Shown: one piece after another, positions 46,546 to 58,360 of the stretch
Position numbering within the stretch: position 1 is the stretch's first letter
Layout: each line of letters begins with the position of its first letter
Assembly (NCBI GenBank): GCA_900155495.1
Contig: FTLJ01000356.1
Coordinates: 1-64,000 of the forward strand
DNA from: Porogramme epimiltina
Lineage: Eukaryota > Basidiomycota > Agaricomycetes > Polyporales > Polyporaceae
Direction: 5' to 3'
Length of the DNA: 64,000 bases
Notes under the pieces: generated by a model
Told to the model about the DNA's origin: nothing
The model's input: the letters and a program-made list of their open reading frames with translations, nothing else
Databases searched by the model: none
Position numbers and translations under genes: made by a program

Positions 46546-48804
46546 TCATGAACGCTTTGCGTATCTGCTAGCGGCCCTGATTCGTTCGCCGTACTTCCAG
46601 AAGAGCCATGGCCTGGGGATGTTCTACGTCAGGCGGTAACACTCAACCACGAGGTGGACGCTACGTACGAAGGAATGCCCACAGCGATGGCGAAGGCGGC
46701 GAGAATCGTGTCTCCTTTGCCGTACCCGAGGGCCTTGTACAGCGCTGGGGCGAAAAGCGGGAACCCGAAGCCGGCGAGAGAGCGCAGGAACGCAACCGCA
46801 GCCAAGGCTAGGATGGAAGCACGAGTCAGCTGAGAGTAAACGGGGGCGTCAAGCGGAATATGACTCACCTGAAGCAGCGTGGAGGGTGAACGTGTCGATC
46901 ACGTACGTCTGGATGCACTGGAAGTTAAGAATAGTACCCGCGCCGACTAGAGCGATGCCGATGTCGGGGGCTATCCAGTGGATGTCGGCGCGCGCCGTCC
47001 AGCCGGTGATGAGGAGGCCAGCAGGCAGGAGGAAAGAGCCGGGGACCATGGAGGCTAGATTCTGGTCAGACTAGGCGATTGGTGGAAAGCGAGTTGATAG
47101 ACTCACGTAACCGATACTCGGGCTTCCCTACGCCGCCATTCTTGTCCGAGAAGTACTTGTATATCTTGTCTAGCATGCGGGCGTTGAGTTGGGATGCTCC
47201 TGTGAGGCCAACTCCTAGAGCGAAGTAGTGCAGGCCAGCGATACCAACTGGTTCGCCGTAAGTACCCTCGAATATGGAGGGGATGGTCGTCAGGAATACT
47301 AGAGCGACATCAGCGTGGAGATTAATATATGGATCACGTGTACTCACGGTAAAGTGTCCCGTAAATGAATGCCATGTAGATACCCAGGAGCTGGACGATA
47401 GGCTCGCGAACGAACAGCGCGAAAGGACGCACAAGAGCCTTCACCACAAGGTGCTGCCACCTGAACGAAATGGTTAGCGCGACCGTTCCAGTAAAAATAA
47501 ATAGAGACTGACTGTCGGTCTGCGCCATCGAAGACGCTGCGAACTTCGCGGTATGGCCCCTTCTCCGCGTCCATGCTCTTCCGTATTTGCTGCGCTTTAC
47601 GCTCGAGCAATACAGGAGGGAAAGCTAGACATGAGTTAGTATAATGACCTGACTCAGACAGACAGATGCGTACTTTCGCGGAGATAGAACAGTCCGAGAA
47701 CTTGTATGGCAGCATCGACAATGCACGTAGACCAGAACTAGGAGAGCATTGAGCCACGACAATGAGGAAATAAATAGCAAACCGAGCTACTCACGACCCA
47801 GCGCCATGTGGACCTCTGAGCAATCCATGCACCACAAGTAGGACCAATGACGGGACCTAACAGGGGCGCAAGCGAGTAGATAGCGATAGCTTGCCCTCGC
47901 TCTTCTGGCCTGAAGAGATCGCCGAGTACACCACCGCCTATCTATACGTAGAACGAGCATAGGTAAGCTAATGAACTGAGGTCAAATCTAGGCGAGCTGA
48001 ACTATATACTCACTGAAAGTGGCGCGCTACCCCCGAGACCTGCCAAGAAGCGGAAGGCAATCAACTGGCCCTCGTTTTGTGCGAAGGCACAACCTAAATT
48101 CCATGCTATTTGAGGCAAGTGCGTCAGGACGCGTCCGTGCACGAATGCTGGAACTTCACCACACACCTAAATACCACATGTTGGCTAACTGCAGCACTCT
48201 TGATCGGCCATACAGCTCGCTGAGGGGCCCGAGTAATAGAGGCCCAAATGCTATAGGTATTGCAGGTGAACACTGAGAACCAGCCGGACGCCATGCGCTC
48301 GCACTCACCATAGGCAGCCACAAACACGGAAGTAAGGAGGGCTATTACTGAACTGTTCGTGATGCCAAACTCGCTGGCGATCTGTTCACTAGCGGGTGCC
48401 ATCATGGACGAGGAGACGGGGCTTATGAACGTGAACGCGGAAACGATGGCGGTGGCGGCCCATTTCTTGCGCAGGGACCAACTGGAGAAGCGCGAGGCGG
48501 CACGGGCGTTTGCGCCCACACAAGATGAGTACCGCCAAGGACGAACTTGGACGCGTGAAATGACGTACTTCTTGGGGTTCTGGGGGTCGTCGGGGCCGTC
48601 CCAGTTGACGATCAAAACGTCGGACTGGGACTGGGAGTCTCTGTCGTCCTGGGAGAGTTTGGTGGCTTTGTCGCCGTGGGGCGCGTCAATGGGGTCGGTG
48701 TCTATGCCAGAGGCGTCGATCGGGCTGGAGATGCCTGGCTCATCGCGCACGGTGGGCGTGGCGGACTCGGAGGCGGCTGCGACTTGGAACTTTGTGTCGG
48801 ACAT
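46546..48804 (-). CDS. MFS transporter, drug:H+ antiporter (DHA1) type
   Basis: Twelve-helix major facilitator, probably an efflux pump in the plasma membrane. The ATG at 48804 gives MSDTKFQVAAASESATPT, a polar N-tail, then NWDGPDDPQNPKKWSLRKKW, the usual entry to helix 1. SVFVAAYAFGPLLLGPLSEL and YGR form motif A after helix 2. LAPLLGPVIGPTCGAWIAQR with STWRWVFW is motif C, typical of antiporters. The central loop has FPPVLLERKAQQIRK. The C-half includes LFLTTIPSIFEGTYGEPVGI, LHYFALGVGLTGASQLNARM and RSLAGFGFPLFAPALYKALG. The last exon, after a GTACGT...CCCAG intron, reads PWLFWKYGERIRAASRYAKR and stops at 46546. About ten introns. It is convergent with the Dabb gene and shares orientation with the ALDH pair. 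Confidence 0.9.
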
Positions 48805-49314
48805 GCTCGCGTGCGTGCTCTAGCAAGGCGGGGGCGCAGGGGGGTATATGAGGAGGGGGGAGCCGACGCGAACGGCATCATGGGAAGAGGGCGTAGTCAG
48901 CCGGTGGGTGTAGTCGACGTGAGACCTCGACGGAGCTCTTGCCGACCAACGCCGCACCGTCCTGCCGCCCCTGCCGCAGAGCCGCCCATCCACTTTCGCC
49001 CCCGGATCGTCGGCCGAACGCGCCGATGGAGCGTATCCGCAGCTTTTTTTGGCAACTCGCCCCGCGGTCCGCACCAGCCGCCACAGCGCCACAACGGATC
49101 CCGAGTCCTCGAGCCTCGCCTGCATCTCGATGCCAGCCTCTCCCGCACCCTCGAAACGGCCAGGCGCGATACCGATCATATTGACCGCCAGTCATATCCG
49201 CCCTGCTATCGTCGGAAAAATACAAATGTTCAATACCACCCGGGCCATGCACCGCCTTCTCGTGCTCTATCTCCGAGGGGGCCGCTCCTTGTATGTCTAC
49301 CGGCCGGCCGTCGC
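48805..49314. other. Intergenic, MFS promoter and ALDH1 3' flank
   Basis: 510 bases. The frame of the ALDH copy 1 penultimate exon stays open through here to 48878 if its last intron is not removed, but the spliced end at 49315 is preferred. Confidence 0.4.
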
Positions 49315-51501
49315 TCACAGTTTGGACATGTCTACTCGGACGAGCGACTGGATGTACGTCCACGCCTGCAGCCCGTGTTTGGAATTTTCGACGCCCACGC
49401 CGGAGTGCTGTGTATCCGTATAAGCCGTCGGCCGAAGCATGACACTCAGCGCTACAGTACGTGCTCACCTTTGCACCCCCCATAGGCTGCGCCATCATAT
49501 TTTCGTCAGCGCATGCGATTAATTCAGTCCATCATGTAGGCTTGACTCACGTATTCCCCTCCGACCGTCCCCCAGTCGTTGATCCAGACTGTCGCAAACA
49601 GAGTCATCTATACCGCCGCTCCGACCACGGAGGGTCTCAATCGCTGCTTACCCATCGCGTTGTCCATCTGGTCGGCGATGCGCTGGCACCGCTCCATGTC
49701 GCGGCCCCAGATGCTCACTCCGAACCCGAACTCTGTCGCATCTGCGGGGGGTTTCAGCAGACCGGCCATACATGCATTCCCTGGGACACCTACTTGCTCT
49801 CCGTATGACGTCCTCGTCGTCGCTCCACTTCAATAGGGGAACGAGCGGCCCGAATTCTGAAAGGCCCCGAACGAGTGAATGAATCTATTAAAAGCGAGGC
49901 AGTATTAGTCAAGAAAGTACGCACGCTCCTCGCGGACCACCCGCGAATCGTCTGGAGGCTGATCGTAGATTGTCAGAGGGATGAAGTATCCCTTCGACGG
50001 CACGGAGCTCTGGAAGACCACTTTGTACCCCTTCTCTTCGCCATCCGCCAACAAGCCCCTGCGCGCACGTCGAGTCAGTTCGCGGACAGCTGTTCTAGAA
50101 TGACGGCCGACCGCTCACCGCAGCCTCTCGACCTGGTTCTTGTTCTGGACAGGCCCTATGGTGACGCCCGCGTCAAACGGATCGCCGACTTTTGCCGCCC
50201 GCGCAAGCGCGAGAAGCTCTTCCTTCACCGCTTCGTACACCTTCTCGTGGAGGTAGATGCGCTTCATCTGGAAGCACGTCTGTCCGCAATTGTGCGTCGC
50301 GCCGAGGAACACGCGCCTGCATCGCGGGTGAGTCCCGGGACCAGGACCAGGAGCAGCAGGGAACTTATACGCACTGCGCGATATCTTTGGGGTCGACGTC
50401 GTCGAGCACGATCGCGGGGTCGTTGCCCCCGAGCTCGAGCGTGAGGTTCTTCAGCTCAGACGCGGCTTCGGCCATGACCGCCTTGCCCGCTGGAACGGAA
50501 CCCGTCATGGACACACGCATGATGCGCGGGTGGCGTACGATCCACTCGCCCCTAGGTCGCTCACTGTAAGCGCGCGGCAAACGGGGAGCAATGTCCTATT
50601 AGGCGGCGGACTCACAGATCATTTCCACCGCACAGGACTTGGAGGACACCTGGAGGGAATACGCTCTGCGCGAGCTCGACGAACTTGGAGGTGGCGCACG
50701 GGGTGGTCGGGGGTGCCTTGATTATGAGCGTGTTGCCCGCAAGGAGCCCCTGGCCGACTTTCGTGATGGTCAAGGTCAGCGGGTAGCTGCATCGAGCGCG
50801 CACGGAGCTATCAGAGAAGCAGAAATGTTGGGGCGATCCGCGAAGCTCACTTGAACGGCGCTATCCCCGCGCACTGTGAGACGGCCAGCCCTCTGTCAGC
50901 ACAGCGCTCAAAGCACTCAAGCGAGTGAGGGAAAGAGCGTACCACTCCAAACGGCCTGAAGCGGTTCTTGATGACCTTCCCGCCCTCAGTCTTCACGAGC
51001 TCGTCTTCCAGCGTCTGCTCTGCGACCGCGCGCAGCCATCCAATAGAGATGGTCAGCTCGAACTCCCTACACCCGGGCACACGGTCAGCAACCATGTCCC
51101 CACGCACCCCGGCGGTGCGGAAAACGACACTCACGCGCTCCCGCGGTCCTTGCCCGCCTCGCGCATGAGCAGCTCGACGAACCCCGCGCGGTGCGCCTCG
51201 AGCGCGTCTGCGAGCGCGCGGACTGCACCCTGGCGTGCGCTCCACGCCGTGGCGGCCCACGCAGGGAATGCGCGCGCCGCGGCAGCGACCGCGGTATCGA
51301 CTTGTGTGCGCGTCGCGACGGGCGCATACGTAAGTACGGCCTCAGTCGCAGGGTTCACGACGGGCACGGTGTGTGGCGAGGAGACCTTTTGGCCGTCTAT
51401 AATATGCGTGCTGCGGGCAGGCGGGGATGAGCGTTTGGGGAAAGATCTGTACTGGGCTGTAGGGGGACGTACTAGTTGTCGAACAGGTTGAAAGCGTCCA
51501 T
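49315..51501 (-). CDS. Aldehyde dehydrogenase, copy 1
   Basis: NAD(P)+-dependent aldehyde dehydrogenase. The ATG at 51501 gives MDAFNLFDN, joined by a GTACGT intron to [20 protein letters not shown]. Blocks follow: [49 protein letters not shown] (cofactor Lys), [15 protein letters not shown], the general-base Glu in [13 protein letters not shown] and the catalytic Cys in [18 protein letters not shown]. Later come [50 protein letters not shown] and PMGGAK. About ten introns of 50-90 bases are phase-consistent. The last intron ends CTGCAG and leads to [16 protein letters not shown]. The SGxG block expected after GGxK is absent, so the C-terminus is shorter than usual. It is one half of a ~3.5 kb direct duplication. 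Confidence 0.9.
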
Positions 51502-51570
51502 GTCTACTATACGGGGTCGTGGCGGGGCGTGTCAAGGCGGGCTGAGGTACCTATCAAGTGCTCGGGCCCG

Positions 51571-51576
51571 TTTAAA
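51571..51576 (-). promoter_or_regulatory. TTTAAA core promoter element of ALDH copy 1
   Basis: GGGGCATTTAAACGGG-like sequence on the coding strand, 70 bases before the ATG, kept in copy 2. Confidence 0.5.
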
Positions 51577-51715
51577 TGCCCCCCAACCCCCATGCTCCAG
51601 CGTCGAGCGCGCGGGTCCTATCCCGACTGCCACTGTCGCGTCTATTGATTGGGTACGTCTAAACTGGATCCGAATGTGCATCACAGCGCGCGCGGGCGCG
51701 CCCGCGCACTGACGC

Positions 51716-52510
51716 GTGTCCCGGCCCCCTTTGGGGTGTAGGACGCTCACGAGGTCCGTGCTGCTACTTGGCGCGATGGGCTTTATGGGTTCCAGCTCGA
51801 GGAGATATCATGCGCCCGAGGCCGGGGGCACCGGCGGGCGGGATGTCGACGGGGGGTGTGGCGTGGTGGTGCGAGGCAGGACATTCCTGGGGCGCTGTCA
51901 CCTGTGAAGCAGATACATTAGGGGACTGCGAGTGCACAAGGTTTGACAGGAAGAGTGATGCACTAGATGGGGTCGGCGGGCCAGTTACGCTCTCGCCTGT
52001 TGAGATTGAGAGGACTTCGGTGGAGAGGCGTACAGCTGCCAGTAGCTATGAGCGCGCCTCCGTGCTGCCCGTACTTGCGCGTTCCGAGAATGGATCGCAC
52101 CCCGAGCGATGGGCCCGGAGTGCCCAAGTTGGGTCCCACTGTCGGTCCGCGTGCGCAGTGGCTGCGAACAGAGCGCGGGAACGCAGGTTTTTAGTTCGAG
52201 GCGAAGACGTACGAACGCGCGCGCGGCGCCAGTGGCTTTTGAAGCGTTGGAGGAGCCTCCACTCTAGACGGCGATATTGACTACTGCGGAGGCGCCGCCG
52301 GGACGTAGGCGTGACAGGATGATTGGCTCGATGCCGTGCACGAGTTCTCGACGTTCTCGACAGTGGTGATGCCCGGCGGCGGGCGCAGCCCCCGGCTCAA
52401 GTTAGCGAGCGCTGCTCGGAGGCAGATGACCGTGCGGCGTGAAGGACGGGCGATGGGCAGAACGGGGGGGGCTCACATGGGTGCCGGACCGAGGTGGGGT
52501 ATGATGTATG
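51716..52510. repeat. Duplicated 5' flank, unit 1
   Basis: Non-coding sequence upstream of ALDH copy 1 that recurs, diverged, at about 55228-55960. Shared blocks include CCCCTTTGGGGTGTAGGAC, CTACTTGGCGCGATGGGCTT, GGAGGCGCCGCCGGGACGTA and ATGGGTGCCGGACCGAGG. No gene is seen in it. Confidence 0.85.
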
Positions 52511-52838
52511 TCTATCGTCCGGCCGTCTGTAACGGCGTGCGCTAAGTATCGTTCCCTTTTCCGTCGTCCCCTCCTTACATCATCATCTTTTATCTTATCT
52601 TATCCACCACACTTATGATTATTCGTGCCGATCCGTACCGTCAGCTCTCCATTCTATTCGTATCTCGTGCTCTACGGTACAGGCAGCATATATAGTAGTA
52701 CAGGTGTATGGGCGTCGCCCCAGGTTCCTCTTAACGAGACATTTACCCTGTCCGGTGTCTTCCCGAGTGTGACCTCCATATCCTCTCCAGTGTCGCGCCA
52801 CCGACCATCCCGGCTCGCGAGCGCCACGACACCGTCGC

Positions 52839-55039
52839 TCATAGCTTGGACGTATCGACTCGGACGAGCGACTGGATGTACGTCCACGCTTGCAACCCGT
52901 GTCTGGAGCTCTCGACGCCCACACCAGAGTGCTGTGCACCCGTATAAGCCGTCGGCCGACGCATTCTTCAGCGCTGCAATCCGTGCTCACCTTTGCACCT
53001 CCCAGGGGCTGCGCCATCATACGTTCGTCAGCTCATGCAATTAACCCAGCTCATCATGTAGGCTCGACTCACGTATTCCCCTCCGACCGTCCCCCAGTCG
53101 TTGATCCAGACTGTCGCAAACGGAGTCATTCAACCCGCCGCTCCCACCACGGAGGGTCTCAATCACTGCTTACCCAACGCGTTGTCCATCTGGTCGGCGA
53201 TGCGCTGACACCGCTCCATGTCGTGCCCCCAAATGCTCACTCCGAACCCGAACTCTGTCGCATCTGCAGAAGGGTTCAGCAGCCCGGCCACACATGCTTT
53301 CCCTAATATACCCACTTGCTCTCCGTATGACGTCTTCCTCATTGCTCCACTTCAACAGGGGAACGAGCGGTCCGAATTCTGAAAGGCCCCGAGCAATTGA
53401 GTAAGTCTATTATAGCGATGCAAAATTAGTCACTAATGCACTCACGCTCCTCGCGGACTATCCGCGAATCGTCTGGAGGCTGATCGTATATTGTCAGAGG
53501 GATAAAGTATCCCTTCGAAGGCGCCGCGCTCTGGAAGACCACTTTGTACCCCTTCTCCTCACCGTCGGCCAACAAGCCGCTGCGCAAGTCGAGTCAGCTC
53601 GCGGACGATTTGTTCTGGAACGACGGTCGCTCACCGCAGCCTCTCGACCTGGTTCTTGTTCTGGACAGGCCCTATGGTGACGCCCGCATCGAACGGGTCC
53701 CCGACCTTGGCCGCCGGCGCGAGCGCGAGAAGCTCCTGCTTCACCGCGTCATACACCTTCTCGTGGAGGTAGATGCGCTTCATCTGGAAGCACGTCTGCC
53801 CGCAGTTGTGCGTCGCGCCGAGCAATACGCGCCTATACTAGAGGTGAGCCCCGGGACTAGGCACGGCGAAGAAAACACTGACTGGGCGATCTCTTTAGGG
53901 TCGACGTCGTCGAGCACGATCGCGGGGTCGTTGCCCCCAAGCTCGAGAGTGATGCTCTTTAGTTCGGGTGCGGCCTCGGCCATGACCGCCTTCCCCGCTG
54001 GAACGGAGCCCGTCATAGACACGCGCATGATGCGCGGGTGGCGTACCATCCACTCGCCGCTAGGTCGTGCAATGTGTGTAAACGTGCCGCAAACGAGAAG
54101 GAAAAAAAGGCTGTCATGGGCGCGCGCTTACAGGTCATTTCCACCGCAGAGGACTTGGAGGACGCCGGGCGGGAATACACTCTGCGCGAGCTCGACGAAC
54201 TTGGAGACGACACAGGGCGTGGTCGGGGGCGCCTTGATGATGAGCGTGTTGCCCGCGAGGAGCCCCTGGCTGACCTTCGTGACGGTCAAGGTGAGCGGGT
54301 AACTGCGTTGCAGCGCGCACGATGCTATCAGGAAAGCAGGAAGGTCGGGGTAATGCACGAGGCTCACTTGAACGGCGTTATCCCCGCGCACTGCGAGGCG
54401 CCCGTCCCAGCATCAGCATATCGCTCGAAATAGTCGGGTGAGCAAGGGAGATAACTCACCACTCCAAACGGCCTGAAGCGGTTCTTGATGACCTTTCCGC
54501 CCTCCGACTTGACGAGCTCGTCCTCGAGCGTCTGCTCCGCAACCGCGCGCAGCCACCCGATAGAGATGTCCAGTTCGAACTCTCTACACTCCCGCCCCAC
54601 GGCCCCGAGTCAGCGACCGCGCATCCCCACGCGCCATGGTAGCGCGCTGAAGAACAACACCAACTCACGCGCTCCCGCGGTCCTTGCCCACCTCACGCAT
54701 GATCAACTCGACGAACCCCTCGCGGCGCGCCTCGAGCGCGCCTACGAGCGCGCGCACCGCGCCTTGGCGCGCGTCCCATGGCGTGGCGGCCCACGCGGGG
54801 AACGCGCGCGCGGCCGCGTCGACGGACGCGTCGAGCTGCGCGCGCGTCGCGACGGGTGCGTGTGCGAGCACCGCTTCCGTCGCGGGGTTGAGGACGGGCG
54901 CGGTGTGCGGCGAGGAGACCTTCTGGCCGTCGATAATGTGCGTGCTGCGCGGGGAGGGGATGATCGATGAGCGCCTGGCGGGTGGGGACGCGGGGGCTAG
55001 GGGCACGTACTAGTTCTCGAACAGGTTGAAGGCGTCCAT
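52839..55039 (-). CDS. Aldehyde dehydrogenase, copy 2 (altered last splice site)
   Basis: Tandem paralogue of copy 1, with the same exon structure from the ATG at 55039 (MDAFNLFEN, then [20 protein letters not shown]). It keeps [18 protein letters not shown] with the base Glu, [18 protein letters not shown] with the catalytic Cys, [34 protein letters not shown] and PLGGAK. The last intron differs: where copy 1 has TGCAG|GCGTGG, copy 2 has TGCAAGCGTGG, so the acceptor AG is lost by one G-to-A change. The next AG is one base further and shifts the frame. Reading through, or using that site, gives a different Arg/Ser-rich end to a stop at 52619. The copy-1-like stop would be at 52839-52841. The catalytic core is intact, so the protein may still work with a changed C-terminus. 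Confidence 0.85.
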
Positions 55040-55098
55040 CTTCACCGTGGAGGGTCGGGGCGGGGGGTTGTGGAGGGAGACTGAGGACCTCAGGCCCG

Positions 55099-55104
55099 TT
55101 TAAA
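55099..55104 (-). promoter_or_regulatory. TTTAAA core promoter element of ALDH copy 2
   Basis: Same word and context as in copy 1, 60 bases before the ATG at 55039. Confidence 0.5.
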
Positions 55105-55227
55105 TGCCCCCTCCTCCGCCCCACAGGCTCCAGCGTCGAGCGCGCGGGTGCTGGCCTAACTGCTGTAGTGTCTGATGGTACGTCTGAACTGGAACCGAAA
55201 GAGCATTACAGCGCGTTGGGTTGACAT

Positions 55228-55960
55228 GTGTCGGCCCCTTTGGGGTGTAGGACACTCACGGGGCTGGGGCTACTTGGCGCGATGGGCTTCGTGAGTTCCA
55301 ACTTGAGGCGCGATCATGCGCCGGCGAGGCCGGGAGCACCGATGTGCGGGGTGTGGGCGGGGACCATGGCGGTTGGTGCGGGGGAAGCCTTTCCCGGGGC
55401 GCCGCCACCTGCGATGCGGCTACGTTGGGGAATTGAGTGTGTAAAGGGTTAGGTTAGAAAAGTGCTGCACTGGACGGAGGTGTTAGACTAGTGATACTGT
55501 CGCGCGGTGGACTTCAGAGAAGAGGTGGTCGATGGCTCCGAGCGCGCTTCCGCGCAGCCCGTACTTGCGCGTTCGGATGTATCGCTGCATGCACTATGGG
55601 CTTGGAATGCCAAGTTGGGGCTGGAGAGTAGGATTCGCTGTCGGCGTGTGGTTGCGAACAGAGCGCGGGAACGCGGGCTTAGTTCGAGGCGAAGACGTCC
55701 AAAGGCGCGCAAGTGGCTCTTGAAGGGAAGCGTTGGGGGAGACGGCGATATTGACGACTGCGGAGGCGCCGCCGGGACGTAGGCGTGACAGGACGATTGG
55801 CTCGATGCCATGAGTTCTCGACAGTGGTGCTGCCCGGCGCAGCATCGCTCTCTGGTTACATAGCGAGCGTCTGTCGGAAGCAGATGGGCGTGAAGGATGT
55901 GCGATGGACAGAAGGGGGGCTCGCTCACATGGGTGCCGGACCGAGGCGGGGTGTGTCGGA
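55228..55960. repeat. Duplicated 5' flank, unit 2
   Basis: Counterpart of 51716-52510, slightly shorter because of deletions. The offset to unit 1 is about 3.45-3.54 kb throughout, as expected of a single tandem duplication that includes the ALDH gene. Confidence 0.85.
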
Positions 55961-56639
55961 CGGGAGCCACACCGCTCCAGTTGCGCAGCCCATGGGTGTT
56001 GCGCCTCCCTATCCAGGCAGCGAGTTTGTTACAGAAATTGCGGGGGAACATCGGCAAACCGCTTGCGGCACTTGCCGGACACAACGCCGGGGCGTCAACG
56101 AGGAAGCAAGACGGAACCGCGCATCCATCAAGAGAGCACCGGGGTCGGATCGAGGCTCTCAAAAGTCTCTACTCACCAGCCGCCGCCAAGGGTGTCTCCT
56201 AGGAAATAGAGCTGCCGACCCCAGCTTCTGCGCAATTTAATACCGCTCCGTCAAGGGTAATTAGGTTTTTTGATCGCCGCGCCCGAATCCGTCGGGCTGG
56301 AACACATCGGATACCGCGGGCATCTTCCTCCGCGCATGGTATTGGTATTGGCTGTGCTTGTAAGTCCTAGGGCATAAAGAGCAGTCGCGCCGACCATCTC
56401 CAACGCAAAGGTATACACAGCGTACGTATTTCCGGGTATAGCGCTGGGAGGAAACCCACTGAACAACGCCACGTAAACCACTAGAGAGTGCGGGGGGAAA
56501 CGCGAGTACATTTCCGAGGAGACCAGAGTCCGTTCTGTCAAACTATTAAACGAGGATAAAGGGATATCGCCGGATCGCAACACAACGCCCTGCTACATCG
56601 CGAAGAGGACCGTCTACGTTTTAGCTAGCGCGAACTGTT
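55961..56639. other. Intergenic region
   Basis: Between the duplicated flank and the hydrophobin 3' end. No gene recognised. Confidence 0.4.
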
Positions 56640-57307
56640 TCACAGGAAGACTAGCGACAGGATCGTGTTAGCGTTGATATGAGGGATAGAAGCGGGTTGG
56701 GAACGTACTGGGGATGCAGCCGATGGAGATGAGGCCACCCTGACTGTTGTTCTCGCAGCAGACGGTGTGTGCGGAGCTGTCAAATCAAATCACGTTAGAT
56801 AATCTCGGATGGAGGTGGTGCGCCGGGTTGACGTACCAGGAGCTGCCGCCGCCGACGCCGACGACGCTCAGAGGCGAGCACTGGACACCGACGAGGACGT
56901 CGGGATCGACGACGAGGTCGAGGAGGCCGAGGATGGCGCTGATGACGCTATCGTTGGCCTTGGACACCTGGTTGCAGCAGTGAACGGGACCGGTGTTGCA
57001 GTTGCCGCTCGAAGGCGTCCCAGAAGGCGAAGCGCGCTTGGCGTCTATGGAAAAAAGAAGGTGAGCGGAGATGTTCGCGTGTGAGCAGCCGGGAGATGGT
57101 AGGGAAGGCCAGGGCGTTTGTGGGGCAGAGAAGGATTGGCTTATGGAAGGCGAGAAATTTGGACTGACTGTTAGTGCGCGATGCGTGGTGGAGGTTACGG
57201 GGAGGGAGGGGGTTGAGACCACGGGCCATGCGGTGCGCGTTGGTCTCAGAGGCCTGGACGGAGGCGGCGGCAGCGACGAGAGCAGCGACAGCGTATGTGA
57301 ACTTCAT
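56640..57307 (-). CDS. Class I hydrophobin
   Basis: Small secreted amphipathic protein that coats hyphae and aerial structures. The ATG at 57307 opens a signal peptide MKFTYAVAALVAAAASVQAS. Exon 1 continues to HHASRTN and joins through an intron (GTCAGT...CATAG) to NAKRASPSGTPSSGN. The eight-Cys pattern is complete: CNTGPVHCC, VGVQCSPLSVVGVGGGSSC, an intron within the fifth Cys codon, SAHTVCCENNSQGGLISIGC. A last short intron leads to the end IPIFL. The spacing between the third and fourth Cys (about 33 residues) is that of class I. The mature protein of roughly 110 residues is normal. TATAAA lies at 57492-57497 on the coding strand, 185 bases before the ATG. Confidence 0.93.
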
Positions 57308-57491
57308 TGTAGATAGGAGGTGGTGTAGGCGGCCGCAAAGGATGTGGGGTGTGGGGGGAGGTGGGGGAGGAGCTCGAAAGCAAAGAGCGACTTTAAGAAA
57401 AGAGTGACGGTTGGCTCGAGGCCGGTAAAGGCGTGAGGTGCTAGAGGAGCAGAGGCAGGAAGCGTCTGGGCTGGCTGGGACGGGTCGGGAA

Positions 57492-57497
57492 TTTATA
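57492..57497 (-). promoter_or_regulatory. TATA box of the hydrophobin gene
   Basis: TATAAA on the coding strand in GTCTATAAATTCCC; strongly expressed hydrophobin genes commonly carry one. Confidence 0.5.
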
Positions 57498-58360
57498 GAC
57501 GGGGGTGACGAACGGGACGCGTTGGGCCGGGGGCAGCGCCGAGGCCGCGGGCACGCCTGTTCGGCTGGGGTGCTATCAAAACTGCCGCTTCGGGGCTAGC
57601 TTACGTCTTCGGGGGAGGCGTTGGATATAACATGTTCGCTGCGGCGCCGTTAGCTCGCCCGTAGCCGCGAACCGTTCCAAGACGCCGCGGCGATGCGCGC
57701 ATGGCGACACAGAAGATGATTTCCCGTGATAGAAGCGCGCGCGAGAGATTAGAGAGGCCGAGAGACGCGATGGGGCGCGCGGCGAGTCGACGGAGAGCTG
57801 TGGCCGGGGTCGTCGGATGTGCGGACGGGCGTGGAGCGGATGGCAGCGGGCGGGAGAGCGCCCCCCGAAGCGGCGGCAAGCGACCCTTCTGTGACTCTGC
57901 CCCCAGGTGAAGACAAGACGCGTCCCCACCCGATGTCATCTACAACGGAGTCTGGGCTAGCCAGCGGCCGCGACGGGTCCGCACCGAGCGAGCGTACATG
58001 GGGGCGGGTGCCTGTGGATCGCGGGCTCAGCATGCATTCAGCGCGGAAGAGCACACGGCGGGATAAGACGGGCAAACTTGCCAGCTGGCGCAAGGCTGAG
58101 ACGACGAGTACTGCAAGCGTCTAAAGCTTCCGCGGGCGCAATAATGGACGCGCGGGGAAAGAGAGGTGCTTCCTTAGGCGCTCGCCCACCCAGCGTCTGG
58201 CGTCTGGAGGACATGGCCACGTGCTGGGAGAAAACACGCGTCATGGCGCGCTCGCCCAAGCCCAAGCCCGACGCGTCGATCTCGACACGGCGGTGGCTGC
58301 AGCTCTTTCTCCAGCAGCTCACAGTCGCCCTCGCTCCACCCGCCCGCCCTCCTCCCCGCG
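57498..58360. promoter_or_regulatory. Divergent region between hydrophobin and CSE1
   Basis: Holds the promoters of the hydrophobin (-) and the CSE1 exportin (+). Open frames here are GC-driven and show no family match. Confidence 0.4.

Noticed and set aside
36088..48804. A secondary-metabolite cluster around the Dabb, DUF1295 and MFS genes
   Set aside because: No polyketide synthase, peptide synthetase, terpene synthase or P450 is present in the window; the Dabb protein alone is not enough.
48878..49498. 206-codon read-through of the last ALDH copy 1 exon
   Set aside because: Requires keeping an intron with good GTGAGC and CTGCAG borders; the spliced form gives a compact end instead.
55488..56162. 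224-codon minus-strand open frame in the duplicated ALDH 5' flank
   Set aside because: The counterpart in unit 1 is not an equivalent open frame, which argues against coding constraint.
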